This document shows, piece by piece, positions 38,932 through 47,984 of a stretch of 64,000 nucleotides of DNA. Origin of the DNA: a bacterium Scap17. Lineage in GTDB: Bacteria > Pseudomonadota > Gammaproteobacteria > Pseudomonadales > Halomonadaceae. The first letter of the stretch is position 1. The number at the start of each line of letters is the position of its first letter. The stretch lies in contig VINJ01000001.1 in NCBI GenBank assembly GCA_013376735.1, positions 2,108,001 through 2,172,000 on the forward strand, given 5' to 3'. A program made the translations under genes and the position numbers. The notes beneath the pieces were generated by a model, which did no database searches, was not told the DNA's origin, and saw only the letters and a program-made list of their open reading frames with translations.

Positions 38932-39963
38932 TTAAAATCCTGCTGCCTGCGGTATCGGATCCCGCTCCGGATTCAAATGCACTATCTCCGGCAGGTCGAG
39001 TTTTCGGATGTCGCCTGACCATCGCTCCGGGTGACGCTGCTTCGCGGCCTCGAAGACCTCTCGGCGCTGCGTCAGAATGCCTTTGGCCTCGCCGTCATGA
39101 CGCTGGCTCGGCGTGACGTAGCGAAGGGCGCTGTGCCGGTGCTCATGGTTGTACCACTCGGTAAATTGCTGAACCCAGTCCTGAGCCTCGGCCAGGGTGG
39201 CGAACCCGTCGATGGGGAAGCCCGGCCGGTACTTCAGCGTCTTGAAGGCCGACTCGGCGAAGGCATTGTCGTTGCTGACTCGCGGTCGGCTGTATGAGGG
39301 AGTGATGCCCAGGTCATAGAGCTTTTCCAGGAAGGTCGCTGCCTTCATCGGGCTGCCGTTATCTGAATGCAGAATCAAGGGTTTATGACGATCTGTCAGG
39401 CGCTCTCGCCAGCAGGCTTTCTGGATCAACTCAGCGGCCAGCTCGCCAGTCTCTGTTTCATAGATCTCGTGCCCGACGATCTTGCGGCTGAAGACGTCCA
39501 TTATCAGGTACAGATACCACCAAGTGCCGCGCGCGGGACCGGGCAGCCACGAAATGTCCCAGCACCAAAGCTGGTTCGGCGCCGTCGCCTGGTGAGTGGT
39601 CGGTGGGCGCTTACGCTGAGGGGCCTGCTGTCGACCCCGGTGATGTTGCTGATCATATTCATGAAGCACTCGGTATATCGTCGACTCAGAGGCCAGATAG
39701 CGGCCCTTGTCAGCCTGATCGGCCACGATGAAGGCCGGAGGGCGGCTTCGGTACTCTGGAGCGTTGCACAACGCCACGATCGATTTTCGCTCCTCGGGAG
39801 ATAGCTTGTTGGCCGGTTCCGGGCGATCGGCGTCGGGACGGCGGTCCGCCGTCACTTCGCCTTCTGCGACCCAGCGGTAGTAGGTCCGCACGCTGATGCC
39901 CATCACCTGACAGGCCTTGGCCAGCCGAGCCCCGTCACGCTGGGCGTCTTGCACCAGGGTCAC
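38932..39963 (-). CDS. IS3-family transposase OrfB, copy 2
   Basis: 343 aa, identical to the copy-1 protein, with intact DDE residues. Expected product is the OrfAB fusion by -1 slip at the A7 run (40032-40038). Confidence 0.93.
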   Translation of the reverse strand: MTLVQDAQRDGARLAKACQVMGISVRTYYRWVAEGEVTADRRPDADRPEPANKLSPEERKSIVALCNAPEYRSRPPAFIVADQADKGRYLASESTIYRVLHEYDQQHHRGRQQAPQRKRPPTTHQATAPNQLWCWDISWLPGPARGTWWYLYLIMDVFSRKIVGHEIYETETGELAAELIQKACWRERLTDRHKPLILHSDNGSPMKAATFLEKLYDLGITPSYSRPRVSNDNAFAESAFKTLKYRPGFPIDGFATLAEAQDWVQQFTEWYNHEHRHSALRYVTPSQRHDGEAKGILTQRREVFEAAKQRHPERWSGDIRKLDLPEIVHLNPERDPIPQAAGF

Positions 39964-39989
39964 GATGCGCTGGCGATCCGGGAGGCTGG

Positions 39990-40499
39990 TCAGTCGTCCT
40001 CGTCGTGGGTCGTGCCCCAGATCGCCTCGGCTTTTTTTGACAGGGTCAACAGGGCCGCCGTCTCGGCGAGGGCCTTGTCCTTGCGGTGCAGCTCGCGCTC
40101 CAACTTACGGAGCCGCTTTTGCTCCGCCTTGCGAGCCTGGCGTTGTTGCTTGGCCTGCGCTGCCACGTCGTCGTTGGCGTTCATGCAGGCATCCCGCCAG
40201 GCTTCCACCTGCTCGGGGTAGAGCCCACGCTCGCGGCAATAGGCGCTGAGTTCGGCCTCGTTCATCGGGGCCGTCTCCAGGACGATCTGGAACTTCTCCT
40301 GGCTGGTCCACTGGTCGGGCTGGGTGGAACGTGATGGCAAAACTTGTCCTCGCTCTCTGGCCTGTTTCCGCCAATTGTAGAGGGTTGTTGCAGTGATGCC
40401 TTCCTGTTCGGCCAATTCCGGGATGGTCATGCTCATAGGCGGCGCCATCTTCTTGAGGATGGCTTCCTTACGCTCTGTGGAATAACGCACGTTGATCAC
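39990..40499 (-). CDS. IS3-family transposase OrfA, copy 2
   Basis: 169 aa, identical to the copy-1 protein; HTH near residues 26-45 and the slippery A7 run close to its 3-prime end. Intact, so this copy should be able to move. Confidence 0.92.
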   Translation of the reverse strand: MINVRYSTERKEAILKKMAPPMSMTIPELAEQEGITATTLYNWRKQARERGQVLPSRSTQPDQWTSQEKFQIVLETAPMNEAELSAYCRERGLYPEQVEAWRDACMNANDDVAAQAKQQRQARKAEQKRLRKLERELHRKDKALAETAALLTLSKKAEAIWGTTHDEDD

Positions 40500-40515
40500 C
40501 TCTCAATCCGTTTAG

Positions 40516-41757
40516 GTGACAACTACGCTGGCAGATAGGGTCGGGCTGTGTGGTTGCCTTGCCCTCAGCGGGCTGGTCAATGCTGCATCCTCTGGAGCTT
40601 CCTCCTCCGATCTCACGCCTCGAGCCTCCGAAAAAACACATACCTCTGCCTACTCTTCAGGCCAATCGAGGACGCGAGGTGCACAAAAGGCGATGCCAGG
40701 ACGCCCGCTGACAGCCACCTTCGTGAACCCCGGACTGCGTGGCGAACGCTTCTGGGACATGGTAACCGACACCATGCAAGCGGCCGCCCTGGACCTGAAT
40801 ATCTCATTGGAAGTCGTCTACGCCGAGCGCAATCCCTATCTGCTGAAGAAACTCGCGATTCAGGTCCTGGAGAGACCTGCTGCTCCGGATTACCTCCTGC
40901 TGGTCAATGAAGAGCAGGCGGCCTCCGAGTTGTTGACGATTGCGGATAGCCACGACACCCATGTACTGATGCTGTTGAACGGGCTCACCCGCGAAGAGGC
41001 GCTGAGTAAGGGTGACTCGGGCAACACCCACTCCTCTTGGATAGGTAGTATCATTCCGGACAATCACACCGCTGGGAAACGTATGGCAACCCAATTGGTC
41101 AAGACAGCTCGAGAAAAATCTCCCGCTGGTCAATTGCAGGGGCTTGCCTTGATAGGCGATACCCAGACTCCAGCTTCCATTGCACGCAATGCAGGGATGG
41201 TAGCTGGCTTTTCCAAAGACAAGGCCATCAGCATAGATCGGATTCTCGAGGCGCGATGGAATAGTCAGGATGCCGAACATCTGACCGCCCAATACCTCAA
41301 GTGGGTCGACCTCTCAGGCGGTCAAAGTGACCTGATTTGGGCGGCAAATGATGCCATGGCGGAGGGAGCCATTCTTGCCCTCGAATCTGCTGGTCTCACG
41401 CCCGGCGAGGATGTCTTGGTGGCGGGACTCAATTGGTCGCCTGAGGGCATCAGGAGGGTATCAGAGCGCAGCATGCTTTTGACCGACGGTGGGCATTTCA
41501 TGGCCGGAGCGTGGTCGATGGTCATGGTACGTGATCATGCTGAGTTTGATAATTGGACGCCAAGAATTGTCAAGTTCCCGATGAGCCAAATCACTCATAA
41601 AAATGTAGACCTATATGCCCCTATTCTGGAATCCCCTAGTTGGGAAACTGCTGATTTCAAAACCTTTTGCTTGCAAGACCCTCTGGACACTTATGAATTT
41701 GACCCGATGATAACATTGAGGCAGATGATCGACATTAGAAACAAAAAAATGAAATGA
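40516..41757 (+). CDS. periplasmic sugar-binding-like protein, IS-proximal remainder
   Basis: 413-codon frame that begins at a GTG inside the IS end (MTTTLADRV, nine IS-plus-TSD-derived codons) and continues into the native gene. It keeps the hydrophobic part of the signal peptide (LCGCLALSGLVNA) and the whole binding domain: FVNPGLRGERFWDMVTDTMQ, PDYLLLVNEEQAASELL, MLLNGLTREEAL, LIWAANDAMAEGAILALESAGLTPGEDVLVAGLNW. This is a LacI/ribose-binding-like (Peripla_BP_4) fold, paralogous to the next gene. Whether the hybrid start is used is unknown; no ribosome site is obvious. Lower G+C than the flanking housekeeping genes. Confidence 0.75.
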   Translation: MTTTLADRVGLCGCLALSGLVNAASSGASSSDLTPRASEKTHTSAYSSGQSRTRGAQKAMPGRPLTATFVNPGLRGERFWDMVTDTMQAAALDLNISLEVVYAERNPYLLKKLAIQVLERPAAPDYLLLVNEEQAASELLTIADSHDTHVLMLLNGLTREEALSKGDSGNTHSSWIGSIIPDNHTAGKRMATQLVKTAREKSPAGQLQGLALIGDTQTPASIARNAGMVAGFSKDKAISIDRILEARWNSQDAEHLTAQYLKWVDLSGGQSDLIWAANDAMAEGAILALESAGLTPGEDVLVAGLNWSPEGIRRVSERSMLLTDGGHFMAGAWSMVMVRDHAEFDNWTPRIVKFPMSQITHKNVDLYAPILESPSWETADFKTFCLQDPLDTYEFDPMITLRQMIDIRNKKMK

Positions 41758-41893
41758 ATCCTCATCACACACAATCAATGAAGCAGAGCTTTAGCAACAC
41801 TAGCCCAGCATCACTTCAAGAAGGATCGTCGTGACGTAGCAGGGAAATTTTTAGCATTTATTATAAAATCGACACCTGAGGCATGGGGTCATC

Positions 41894-43126
41894 ATGAAAT
41901 TGACACGCAAATTATCATTACGAAATTACGTCAGAATGACTAGAAAAGTCATTACAAGTGCGTTGTTATTATCACCATTGATGTCTTCTCAGGCAGGTGC
42001 GGAATTTACTGCCCCATCCATGCCCATCCAGAATATCGTGTTCCTCAACCCTGGATATGCGACAGAAGCTTTCTGGTCACAGATGATAATGGCAGCTTCT
42101 GTCACAGCTACCTCGCTGGGAATGACATTGGAAACTGTCAGTGCCAACCGAAATACCGATGAATTTCTTCGGCTCGGCACAAAGATCATGATGCGCAAGA
42201 ATCCCCCCGACCTACTGATCACTACCAATAATCATGGCCTCGCCATACCGATCCTGGCCACCAGTGATGCTACTGGAGTACCCGTCATGATTATACTCAA
42301 CAGTCTGACGCATGAGCAGCTCCAGGATGAAGGCATGGTTGTTGGCCGTCATGCCTATTGGCTAGGGAATGTCTCACCGAACCATCAGCAAGGAGGGCAT
42401 GACACCATGCAGGCCCTTATCGAAAGACATCAAATACTGCATGGCAAAGCTGAGGGCGCCGTTATTGCCCTCGTGGGCGGGCAACACGACGAAGCATCCC
42501 GCTTGAGGCTTAGGGGGATGCAAGATGCCTTGCGTCAAGCCCCCTATCTTTACAGAGATAGAACATTTCAGGCGAATTGGAGTTATGAAGATGCTTTTCG
42601 GCTAGTAGACCGCTATGTGAAGCATCAGGGTAGTACTCTGCCACTAAGGGTCGTCTGGGCTGCCAGCGACCTGATGGCAATCGCGGCGATCGACGCACTC
42701 AAGGTTAATGGCTTACGCCCTGGTAAGGATGTGCTTGTGGCCGGCATGGGCTGGACTGACCAGGGAATCAATCATCTCCGTACTGGAGAGTTGGAGGCCA
42801 GTGCAGGAGGCGATGCCCTGGCCGCCGCTTGGTCACTTGTATTGCTGGCAGCATTGCAGCGAGGTGTCATCACGTCTGAAGCGCTAGGCACCCGTTATTA
42901 CACCATGGGCCTGGCCACAAGTGCTGCCCCCGACTCTTATCTTGATGAGATCTCAATGGAGACACTGGCACTCAAACCGATGGGGCACTGGGTAGAGAAG
43001 GTAGCGAACTTGCCTGATAGTGCTTCGCCTTTCCTGCCACTACCGGCATACCAGAGCTCTACTGCCAAAACGCTGGGACATAAACCTCTAACCTCTGCCA
43101 TGGAAGGGGGAAAGCGTGAAAAATGA
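41894..43126 (+). CDS. periplasmic sugar-binding-like protein 2 (sensor partner)
   Basis: 410 aa. Long n-region then signal helix VITSALLLSPLMSSQAGA (about 18-35). The binding domain parallels the previous protein: FLNPGYATEAFWSQMIMAAS, PPDLLITTNNHG, MIILNSLTHEQL, VVWAASDLMAIAAIDALKVNGLRPGKDVLVAGMGWT. The two are tandem paralogues with roughly one in three residues alike by eye. No ABC permease or ATPase lies nearby; instead the receptor gene follows with an 11-bp overlap, so the likely role is presenting a ligand to that receptor, as LuxP does to LuxQ (inference). Intact gene. Confidence 0.8.
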   Translation: MKLTRKLSLRNYVRMTRKVITSALLLSPLMSSQAGAEFTAPSMPIQNIVFLNPGYATEAFWSQMIMAASVTATSLGMTLETVSANRNTDEFLRLGTKIMMRKNPPDLLITTNNHGLAIPILATSDATGVPVMIILNSLTHEQLQDEGMVVGRHAYWLGNVSPNHQQGGHDTMQALIERHQILHGKAEGAVIALVGGQHDEASRLRLRGMQDALRQAPYLYRDRTFQANWSYEDAFRLVDRYVKHQGSTLPLRVVWAASDLMAIAAIDALKVNGLRPGKDVLVAGMGWTDQGINHLRTGELEASAGGDALAAAWSLVLLAALQRGVITSEALGTRYYTMGLATSAAPDSYLDEISMETLALKPMGHWVEKVANLPDSASPFLPLPAYQSSTAKTLGHKPLTSAMEGGKREK

Positions 43127-43913
43127 TGCCTCGAAACTCTCCAAGACTCGCGCGTTGGCCAGCGACATAGAGTGCGAGACTGCGTCACCGCTCAGGTGGA
43201 AAATATTGCGTGTCCTCGCACCATTGGTCCTCACCATATGCACCATCAGTGGAATCGTTAGTTATCACTTGTATGCCAATAAAGCCTTTGAGCGCATGCA
43301 TGAGGACCATCAGGAGATGATTGATATCGTGGCATTGTCGATGCCAGACGCCATATGGAATTTTGACGACGAGAAAGTTCATGCCCTTCTAGAATCTCTT
43401 AGTTATCAAGATAGCGTTCATGCCGTGCGCTATTTCGATCATGAAGGCAAGCTTGTCAAGGAGATTACCAAGAACGGAGCAGCATTGGATCCTCTTACAT
43501 ACTCGCGACCACTCATCTATGAGAACTCGCTGGTCAAGCAGGCTGTAGGCAGGCTTGAACTCGAAAGCACCAACGCTCCTTTGGTTACTATTCGTTACCA
43601 AGGCGCAACCTTACTATTCTCGATTGCCATCATCATCATTCTGTCGATCTTGCTGATGCTTTCATGGCAGTTGAAGCATTACGTGCTGGCTCCCTTGAAA
43701 AAGGCTGTAAATGGCATGGGCCAATTGGAAGGTCAGCACACCAGATTCCAACACACCCCCCCTGTACACTCGCGCGAAATCAACAAGGTCATCGAGGAGT
43801 TGAACAAGCTTGGTGAGAGGATCTTCACCATGATGGGCGTGCTGCGCGATAATGAAATGCGCTATCAGCACTTCTATCGTGATACCCCTGCATTGCCCTA
43901 TCTGCCAGCGTAG
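43116..43913 (+). CDS. receptor N-terminal fragment (TM-periplasmic-TM-HAMP)
   Basis: GTG start after GGAAGGGGGAAAGC, overlapping the previous gene's stop. TM1 about 29-52 (ILRVLAPLVLTICTISGIVSY), periplasmic domain about 53-160 containing LSMPDAIWNFDDEKVHALLESL, TM2 about 162-186, HAMP-like about 187-240. The last native residue is near 260; the final six codons before the stop are IS-derived. On its own it would be a membrane receptor stub without output domain. Confidence 0.8.
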   Translation: MKNDASKLSKTRALASDIECETASPLRWKILRVLAPLVLTICTISGIVSYHLYANKAFERMHEDHQEMIDIVALSMPDAIWNFDDEKVHALLESLSYQDSVHAVRYFDHEGKLVKEITKNGAALDPLTYSRPLIYENSLVKQAVGRLELESTNAPLVTIRYQGATLLFSIAIIIILSILLMLSWQLKHYVLAPLKKAVNGMGQLEGQHTRFQHTPPVHSREINKVIEELNKLGERIFTMMGVLRDNEMRYQHFYRDTPALPYLPA

Positions 43914-43936
43914 TTGTCACCTAAACGGATTGAGAG

Positions 43937-44446
43937 GTGATCAACGTGCGTTATTCCACAGAGCGTAAGGAAGCCATCCTCAAGAAGATGGCGCCGCCTA
44001 TGAGCATGACCATCCCGGAATTGGCCGAACAGGAAGGCATCACTGCAACAACCCTCTACAATTGGCGGAAACAGGCCAGAGAGCGAGGACAAGTTTTGCC
44101 ATCACGTTCCACCCAGCCCGACCAGTGGACCAGCCAGGAGAAGTTCCAGATCGTCCTGGAGACGGCCCCGATGAACGAGGCCGAACTCAGCGCCTATTGC
44201 CGCGAGCGTGGGCTCTACCCCGAGCAGGTGGAAGCCTGGCGGGATGCCTGCATGAACGCCAACGACGACGTGGCAGCGCAGGCCAAGCAACAACGCCAGG
44301 CTCGCAAGGCGGAGCAAAAGCGGCTCCGTAAGTTGGAGCGCGAGCTGCACCGCAAGGACAAGGCCCTCGCCGAGACGGCGGCCCTGTTGACCCTGTCAAA
44401 AAAAGCCGAGGCGATCTGGGGCACGACCCACGACGAGGACGACTGA
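43937..44446 (+). CDS. IS3-family transposase OrfA, copy 3
   Basis: 169 aa, identical to the other OrfA copies; slippery A7 run at 44398-44404. It is still intact and could act as a repressor of the active copies. Confidence 0.9.
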   Translation: MINVRYSTERKEAILKKMAPPMSMTIPELAEQEGITATTLYNWRKQARERGQVLPSRSTQPDQWTSQEKFQIVLETAPMNEAELSAYCRERGLYPEQVEAWRDACMNANDDVAAQAKQQRQARKAEQKRLRKLERELHRKDKALAETAALLTLSKKAEAIWGTTHDEDD

Positions 44447-44472
44447 CCAGCCTCCCGGATCGCCAGCGCATC

Positions 44473-45012
44473 GTGACCCTGGTGCAAGACGCCCAGCGTG
44501 ACGGGGCTCGGCTGGCCAAGGCCTGTCAGGTGATGGGCATCAGCGTGCGGACCTACTACCGCTGGGTCGCAGAAGGCGAAGTGACGGCGGACCGCCGTCC
44601 CGACGCCGATCGCCCGGAACCGGCCAACAAGCTATCTCCCGAGGAGCGAAAATCGATCGTGGCGTTGTGCAACGCTCCAGAGTACCGAAGCCGCCCTCCG
44701 GCCTTCATCGTGGCCGATCAGGCTGACAAGGGCCGCTATCTGGCCTCTGAGTCGACGATATACCGAGTGCTTCATGAATATGATCAGCAACATCACCGGG
44801 GTCGACAGCAGGCCCCTCAGCGTAAGCGCCCACCGACCACTCACCAGGCGACGGCGCCGAACCAGCTTTGGTGCTGGGACATTTCGTGGCTGCCCGGTCC
44901 CGCGCGCGGCACTTGGTGGTATCTGTACCTGATAATGGACGTCTTCAGCCGCAAGATCGTCGGGCACGAGATCTATGAAACAGAGACTGGCGAGCTGGCC
45001 GCTGAGTTGTAA
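44473..45012 (+). pseudogene. IS3-family OrfB, N-terminal fragment
   Basis: First 179 codons of OrfB up to GELAAEL, ending at a stop codon supplied by the IS66 end. It has the HTH and first catalytic Asp (WCWDISW) but lacks the second Asp and the Glu; inactive. Confidence 0.92.
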
Positions 45013-45040
45013 GCGTTCGGGCATCACCGCTTGCGAGTGA

Positions 45041-46651
45041 TCACGCAGTATGCTGCCAATGATGGGGCAGAAGTTCGTGCACTTGGCTAGCCTTTTGGGT
45101 CGGCAGCCTTTCCAACACATTTTTCAGGTAGGTATAGGGCTCATGGCCGTTCAGCTTGGCACACTGAATGAGGCTCATGATGGTGGCAGCACGCTGGCCA
45201 CTGCGCAGAGATCCGGCGAACAGCCAGTTTGAACGCCCCAGCGCCCAGGGGCGAATCAGATTCTCCGCCCGGTTGTTATCGATCGGCAACGCGCCGTCAT
45301 CCAGGTAGCGCGTCAACGCCGCCCAGCGCTTCAGGCTGTAATCCAACGCTTTCGCCGTCGCCGAACCATTCGGAACCTTCTCGCGATGCGCCAGCATCCA
45401 GCGATGTAGCGCATCGGCGATGGGCTTTGCTTTCGTCTCCCGCAGCCGTTGACGCTCTTCCGCACTGAATGACTGTACCTCACGCTCCACCTGGTATAGC
45501 TGACCGATCAGTTCGATAGCCTGCCCGGCGATCTGGCTCTTGCCAGCGACGTGCAGATCGACAAATTTACGGCGGGCATGGGCCATGCAACCGATCTCGG
45601 TAACACCGTTGGCGAAGCTCTGCTTGTAGCCGCTGTAGTCGTCACAGACCAGCTTGCCCCGCCACTTCCCGAGGAAGTCGCGGGCATGTTGACCGCCACG
45701 TCCCTCGCTGAAGTCGTAGATTACGGCCTTCAACCCGGCATACGGGGTGGTGGCGTAGGCCCAGAGATAGGCGCGGTGCGTCTTCTTCTTGCCAGGGGCC
45801 AGCATCGGTACCGGCGTTTCGTCGGCATGCAGCACCGGCTCGTTGAGCAACACTTCACGCAGTGCATCGATCAGCGGCTGAAGTCGCACCCCGCAGGTGC
45901 CGACCCACTCGGCCAGGGTGGAGCGCGGAATCGCTACGCCGGCGCGGGCGAAGATCTGCTCCTGGCGATAGAGTGGCAGGTGATCAGCATATTTGGCGAT
46001 CAGCACCTGGGCCAGCAAGCCGGCGGTGGGGATGCCCTTGTCAATGATCTGCGTCGGCATCGGTGCCTGGGTCAGTGTCTCGCATTGGTCGCAGACCCAC
46101 TTGCCACGGATATGCCGCTCGACGTGGAACACGCCCGGCGTGTAATCCAACTTCTCACTGATTTCCTCGCCGATCCGCCTCAGCTGACAACCACACCGGC
46201 AGTGATCATTCTCCGGATCATGATGAATCTCGGTGCGCGGTAGCTCGGGAGGTAAGGGCGTGCGCTTGGGCGTCTTCCTTGCCACTGGCGTGGCAGCAGT
46301 GAGGTGGAGCTCTTCCAGCTCGGTCTCGATGGCAGCAATGTCGGCGTCCACCCCTTCCTCCAGCAGGCTGATCTGCAGGACATTGAGCTGCTCGCTGCGC
46401 TTGCCGAAGGCGTGGCGCTTGAGCAATGCCATTTCATAGGTCAGCTTTTGATTGACCTGCTCGCTGTGGCGTAGCGCTTTCTCCTTTTCCTCCACCTGCG
46501 TCATCAGCGTTGCCGCCAAGTGGCGGAGCTGATCGGGAGAGAGTTGAGTCAGGTCAGGGGGCGTCGTCATTCCGCCAGTATGCCAGCCCGCCGACGAGAA
46601 CGGGATTAGCGCATCCGCGAATAGCGGGGCCGCCAAGTCTGTGCCGCTCAT
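45041..46651 (-). CDS. tnpC: IS66-family transposase TnpC
   Basis: About 536 aa. N-terminal leucine-zipper-like region (LRHLAATLMTQVEEKEKALRHSEQVNQ), zinc-finger-like CRCGCQLRRIGEE, CDQC segment, then the DDE core: HADETPVPM, VCDDYSGYKQSF and PIDNNRAENLIRPWALGR. ATG 46651 overlaps the tnpB stop (TGATG), suggesting coupling. ATG 46570 (MTTPPDLTQLSPDQ) is an alternative that fits the usual family N-terminus. Confidence 0.92.
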   Translation of the reverse strand: MSGTDLAAPLFADALIPFSSAGWHTGGMTTPPDLTQLSPDQLRHLAATLMTQVEEKEKALRHSEQVNQKLTYEMALLKRHAFGKRSEQLNVLQISLLEEGVDADIAAIETELEELHLTAATPVARKTPKRTPLPPELPRTEIHHDPENDHCRCGCQLRRIGEEISEKLDYTPGVFHVERHIRGKWVCDQCETLTQAPMPTQIIDKGIPTAGLLAQVLIAKYADHLPLYRQEQIFARAGVAIPRSTLAEWVGTCGVRLQPLIDALREVLLNEPVLHADETPVPMLAPGKKKTHRAYLWAYATTPYAGLKAVIYDFSEGRGGQHARDFLGKWRGKLVCDDYSGYKQSFANGVTEIGCMAHARRKFVDLHVAGKSQIAGQAIELIGQLYQVEREVQSFSAEERQRLRETKAKPIADALHRWMLAHREKVPNGSATAKALDYSLKRWAALTRYLDDGALPIDNNRAENLIRPWALGRSNWLFAGSLRSGQRAATIMSLIQCAKLNGHEPYTYLKNVLERLPTQKASQVHELLPHHWQHTA

Positions 46652-46986
46652 CACACGACCGAGATCACCCCGTCGGCGCCGAGACGCTGCCAGGGCAGTC
46701 CTTGCACCAGTGCCGTGACCTGCTCGGGGCAAAGCTCGATACGATCGCCCTGCCAGTGACCGGCCCAGTGGAACTTGCCCTGGTTCAGGCGCCGGGCGCA
46801 CAGCCAGACACCCAGGCCATCGTGGACCAGCACCTTCATACGGTTGCCGCGCCGGTTGGCAAAGAGATAGGCACAGTGCGGGCGAGCCGCGCCGAACACC
46901 TTCACCACCCGGGCTAGGGCCGTATCCGGACCGGCCCGCATATCCAGCGGCTCGGTGGCCAGCCAGATTTCGTCGATGCGGATCAT
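46651..46986 (-). CDS. tnpB: IS66 accessory protein TnpB
   Basis: 111 aa: MIRIDEIWLATEPLDMRAGPDTALARVVKVFGAARPHCAYLFANRRGNRMKV-type text is the IS66 Orf2 signature. Start ATG 46986 overlaps the tnpA stop by 4 bp. The longer frame to 47199 overlaps tnpA and is rejected. Required with TnpA for transposition in studied members. Confidence 0.92.
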   Translation of the reverse strand: MIRIDEIWLATEPLDMRAGPDTALARVVKVFGAARPHCAYLFANRRGNRMKVLVHDGLGVWLCARRLNQGKFHWAGHWQGDRIELCPEQVTALVQGLPWQRLGADGVISVV

Positions 46987-47351
46987 GCGAGCAGCTCTCG
47001 GATCAGAGATCGGCAGGCGTCGGCCTCCGAGGCAGGCCACTCGATGACCATCGGGCCGTTGGGGTGCGGGATCGTGAGGCGAATAGGGTCCGCCACCTGA
47101 TGCTGGGGAGTGGCCGGTGACAACTCGCGAGTCATGGGCACCGGTACAAATGCCGGTATTTCTGGCACAGCCGTTTGCTGACGGGTGGTACGGATCCAAT
47201 TGTGGACCAGGTTAGCATTCAGGCTGTGCTCCAACGCCACTCCGGCAACGGAGGCACCGGGTTGCTGACACGCTTCGACGATCCTGGCCTTGAAGGCGGC
47301 AGTGAAGCGGCGACGCTTGCGAGGAACTTCCAACACGCTTGATTCCGTCAT
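46983..47351 (-). CDS. tnpA: IS66 accessory protein TnpA
   Basis: 122 aa with N-terminal HTH (RKRRRFTAAFKARIVEACQQPGASVAGVALEHSLNANLVHNWIR), a DNA-binding accessory factor. First gene of the IS66 operon, 84 bp inside the right end. Confidence 0.9.
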   Translation of the reverse strand: MTESSVLEVPRKRRRFTAAFKARIVEACQQPGASVAGVALEHSLNANLVHNWIRTTRQQTAVPEIPAFVPVPMTRELSPATPQHQVADPIRLTIPHPNGPMVIEWPASEADACRSLIRELLA

Positions 47352-47435
47352 GATAAGTGTCCACTTATTGATAGGTGGACATCTAACGTGACGGAATTCA
47401 GGACTCTGCGGTAGATGGGATCACCGGTCGCTTAC

Positions 47436-47939
47436 GCTGAGTTGATCCAGAAAGCCTGCTGGCGAGAGCGCCTGACAGATCGTCATAAACCCTTGATTCT
47501 GCATTCAGATAACGGCAGCCCGATGAAGGCAGCGACCTTCCTGGAAAAGCTCTATGACCTGGGCATCACTCCCTCATACAGCCGACCGCGAGTCAGCAAC
47601 GACAATGCCTTCGCCGAGTCGGCCTTCAAGACGCTGAAGTACCGGCCGGGCTTCCCCATCGACGGGTTCGCCACCCTGGCCGAGGCTCAGGACTGGGTTC
47701 AGCAATTTACCGAGTGGTACAACCATGAGCACCGGCACAGCGCCCTTCGCTACGTCACGCCGAGCCAGCGTCATGACGGCGAGGCCAAAGGCATTCTGAC
47801 GCAGCGCCGAGAGGTCTTCGAGGCCGCGAAGCAGCGTCACCCGGAGCGATGGTCAGGCGACATCCGAAAACTCGACCTGCCGGAGATAGTGCATTTGAAT
47901 CCGGAGCGGGATCCGATACCGCAGGCAGCAGGATTTTAA
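47436..47939 (+). pseudogene. IS3-family OrfB, C-terminal fragment
   Basis: Remainder of OrfB from AELIQKACWRERLTD to the end, with second catalytic Asp (LHSDNGSP) and Glu (NAFAESAFKTLK). A frame fused to IS66 end sequence starts at 47415. Not functional alone. Confidence 0.9.
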
Positions 47940-47984
47940 AAAGCCAGCACCACTTCATGTGCCAACTATGTTGACAGATTCCGA

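Larger units (their letters stand above)
38888..40540 (-). mobile_element. IS3-family insertion sequence, copy 2 (intact)
   Basis: 1653 bp, same ends and orientation as copy 1, with 4-bp target duplication TCGG (38884-38887 / 40541-40544). It is inserted in codon 20 of a binding-protein gene, opposite to that gene's direction. Confidence 0.95.
38829..41757 (+). pseudogene. periplasmic binding protein gene interrupted by IS3-family copy 2
   Basis: Codons 1-19 (38829-38887, beginning MSAATIRTGRAQPG) are separated from the rest by the IS at 38888-40540. Deleting the IS and one TCGG duplication joins RRLI-GLCGCLALSGLVNA in frame, giving a 423-aa precursor with a normal basic n-region and hydrophobic signal. 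The ATG follows GGGGGGAACGCC. The upstream gap 38632-38828 must hold the operon promoter, now separated from the coding body by 1.65 kb. First gene of a binding protein / binding protein / GGDEF-EAL receptor cluster. Confidence 0.88.
45009..47435 (-). mobile_element. IS66-family insertion sequence
   Basis: 2427 bp with terminal GTAAGCG inverted repeats (left GTAAGCGTTCGGGCATCACC, right, inverted, GTAAGCGACCGGTGATCCCA) and an 8-bp target duplication GCTGAGTT (45001-45008 / 47436-47443), both hallmarks of IS66. Carries tnpA, tnpB and tnpC in overlapping order on the minus strand, all apparently intact. Confidence 0.95.
43896..47983 (+). mobile_element. IS3-family insertion sequence, copy 3, interrupted by an IS66-family element
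   Basis: Same ends as copies 1 and 2 but opposite orientation; flanked by 4-bp duplication ATTG (43892-43895 / 47984-47987). Its 1653 bp are split at 45008 by a 2427-bp IS66-family element plus its 8-bp duplication (1653 + 2435 = 4088 bp in total). The passenger interrupts orfB, so this copy cannot make its own transposase but could be mobilised in trans by copies 1 or 2. Confidence 0.94.
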
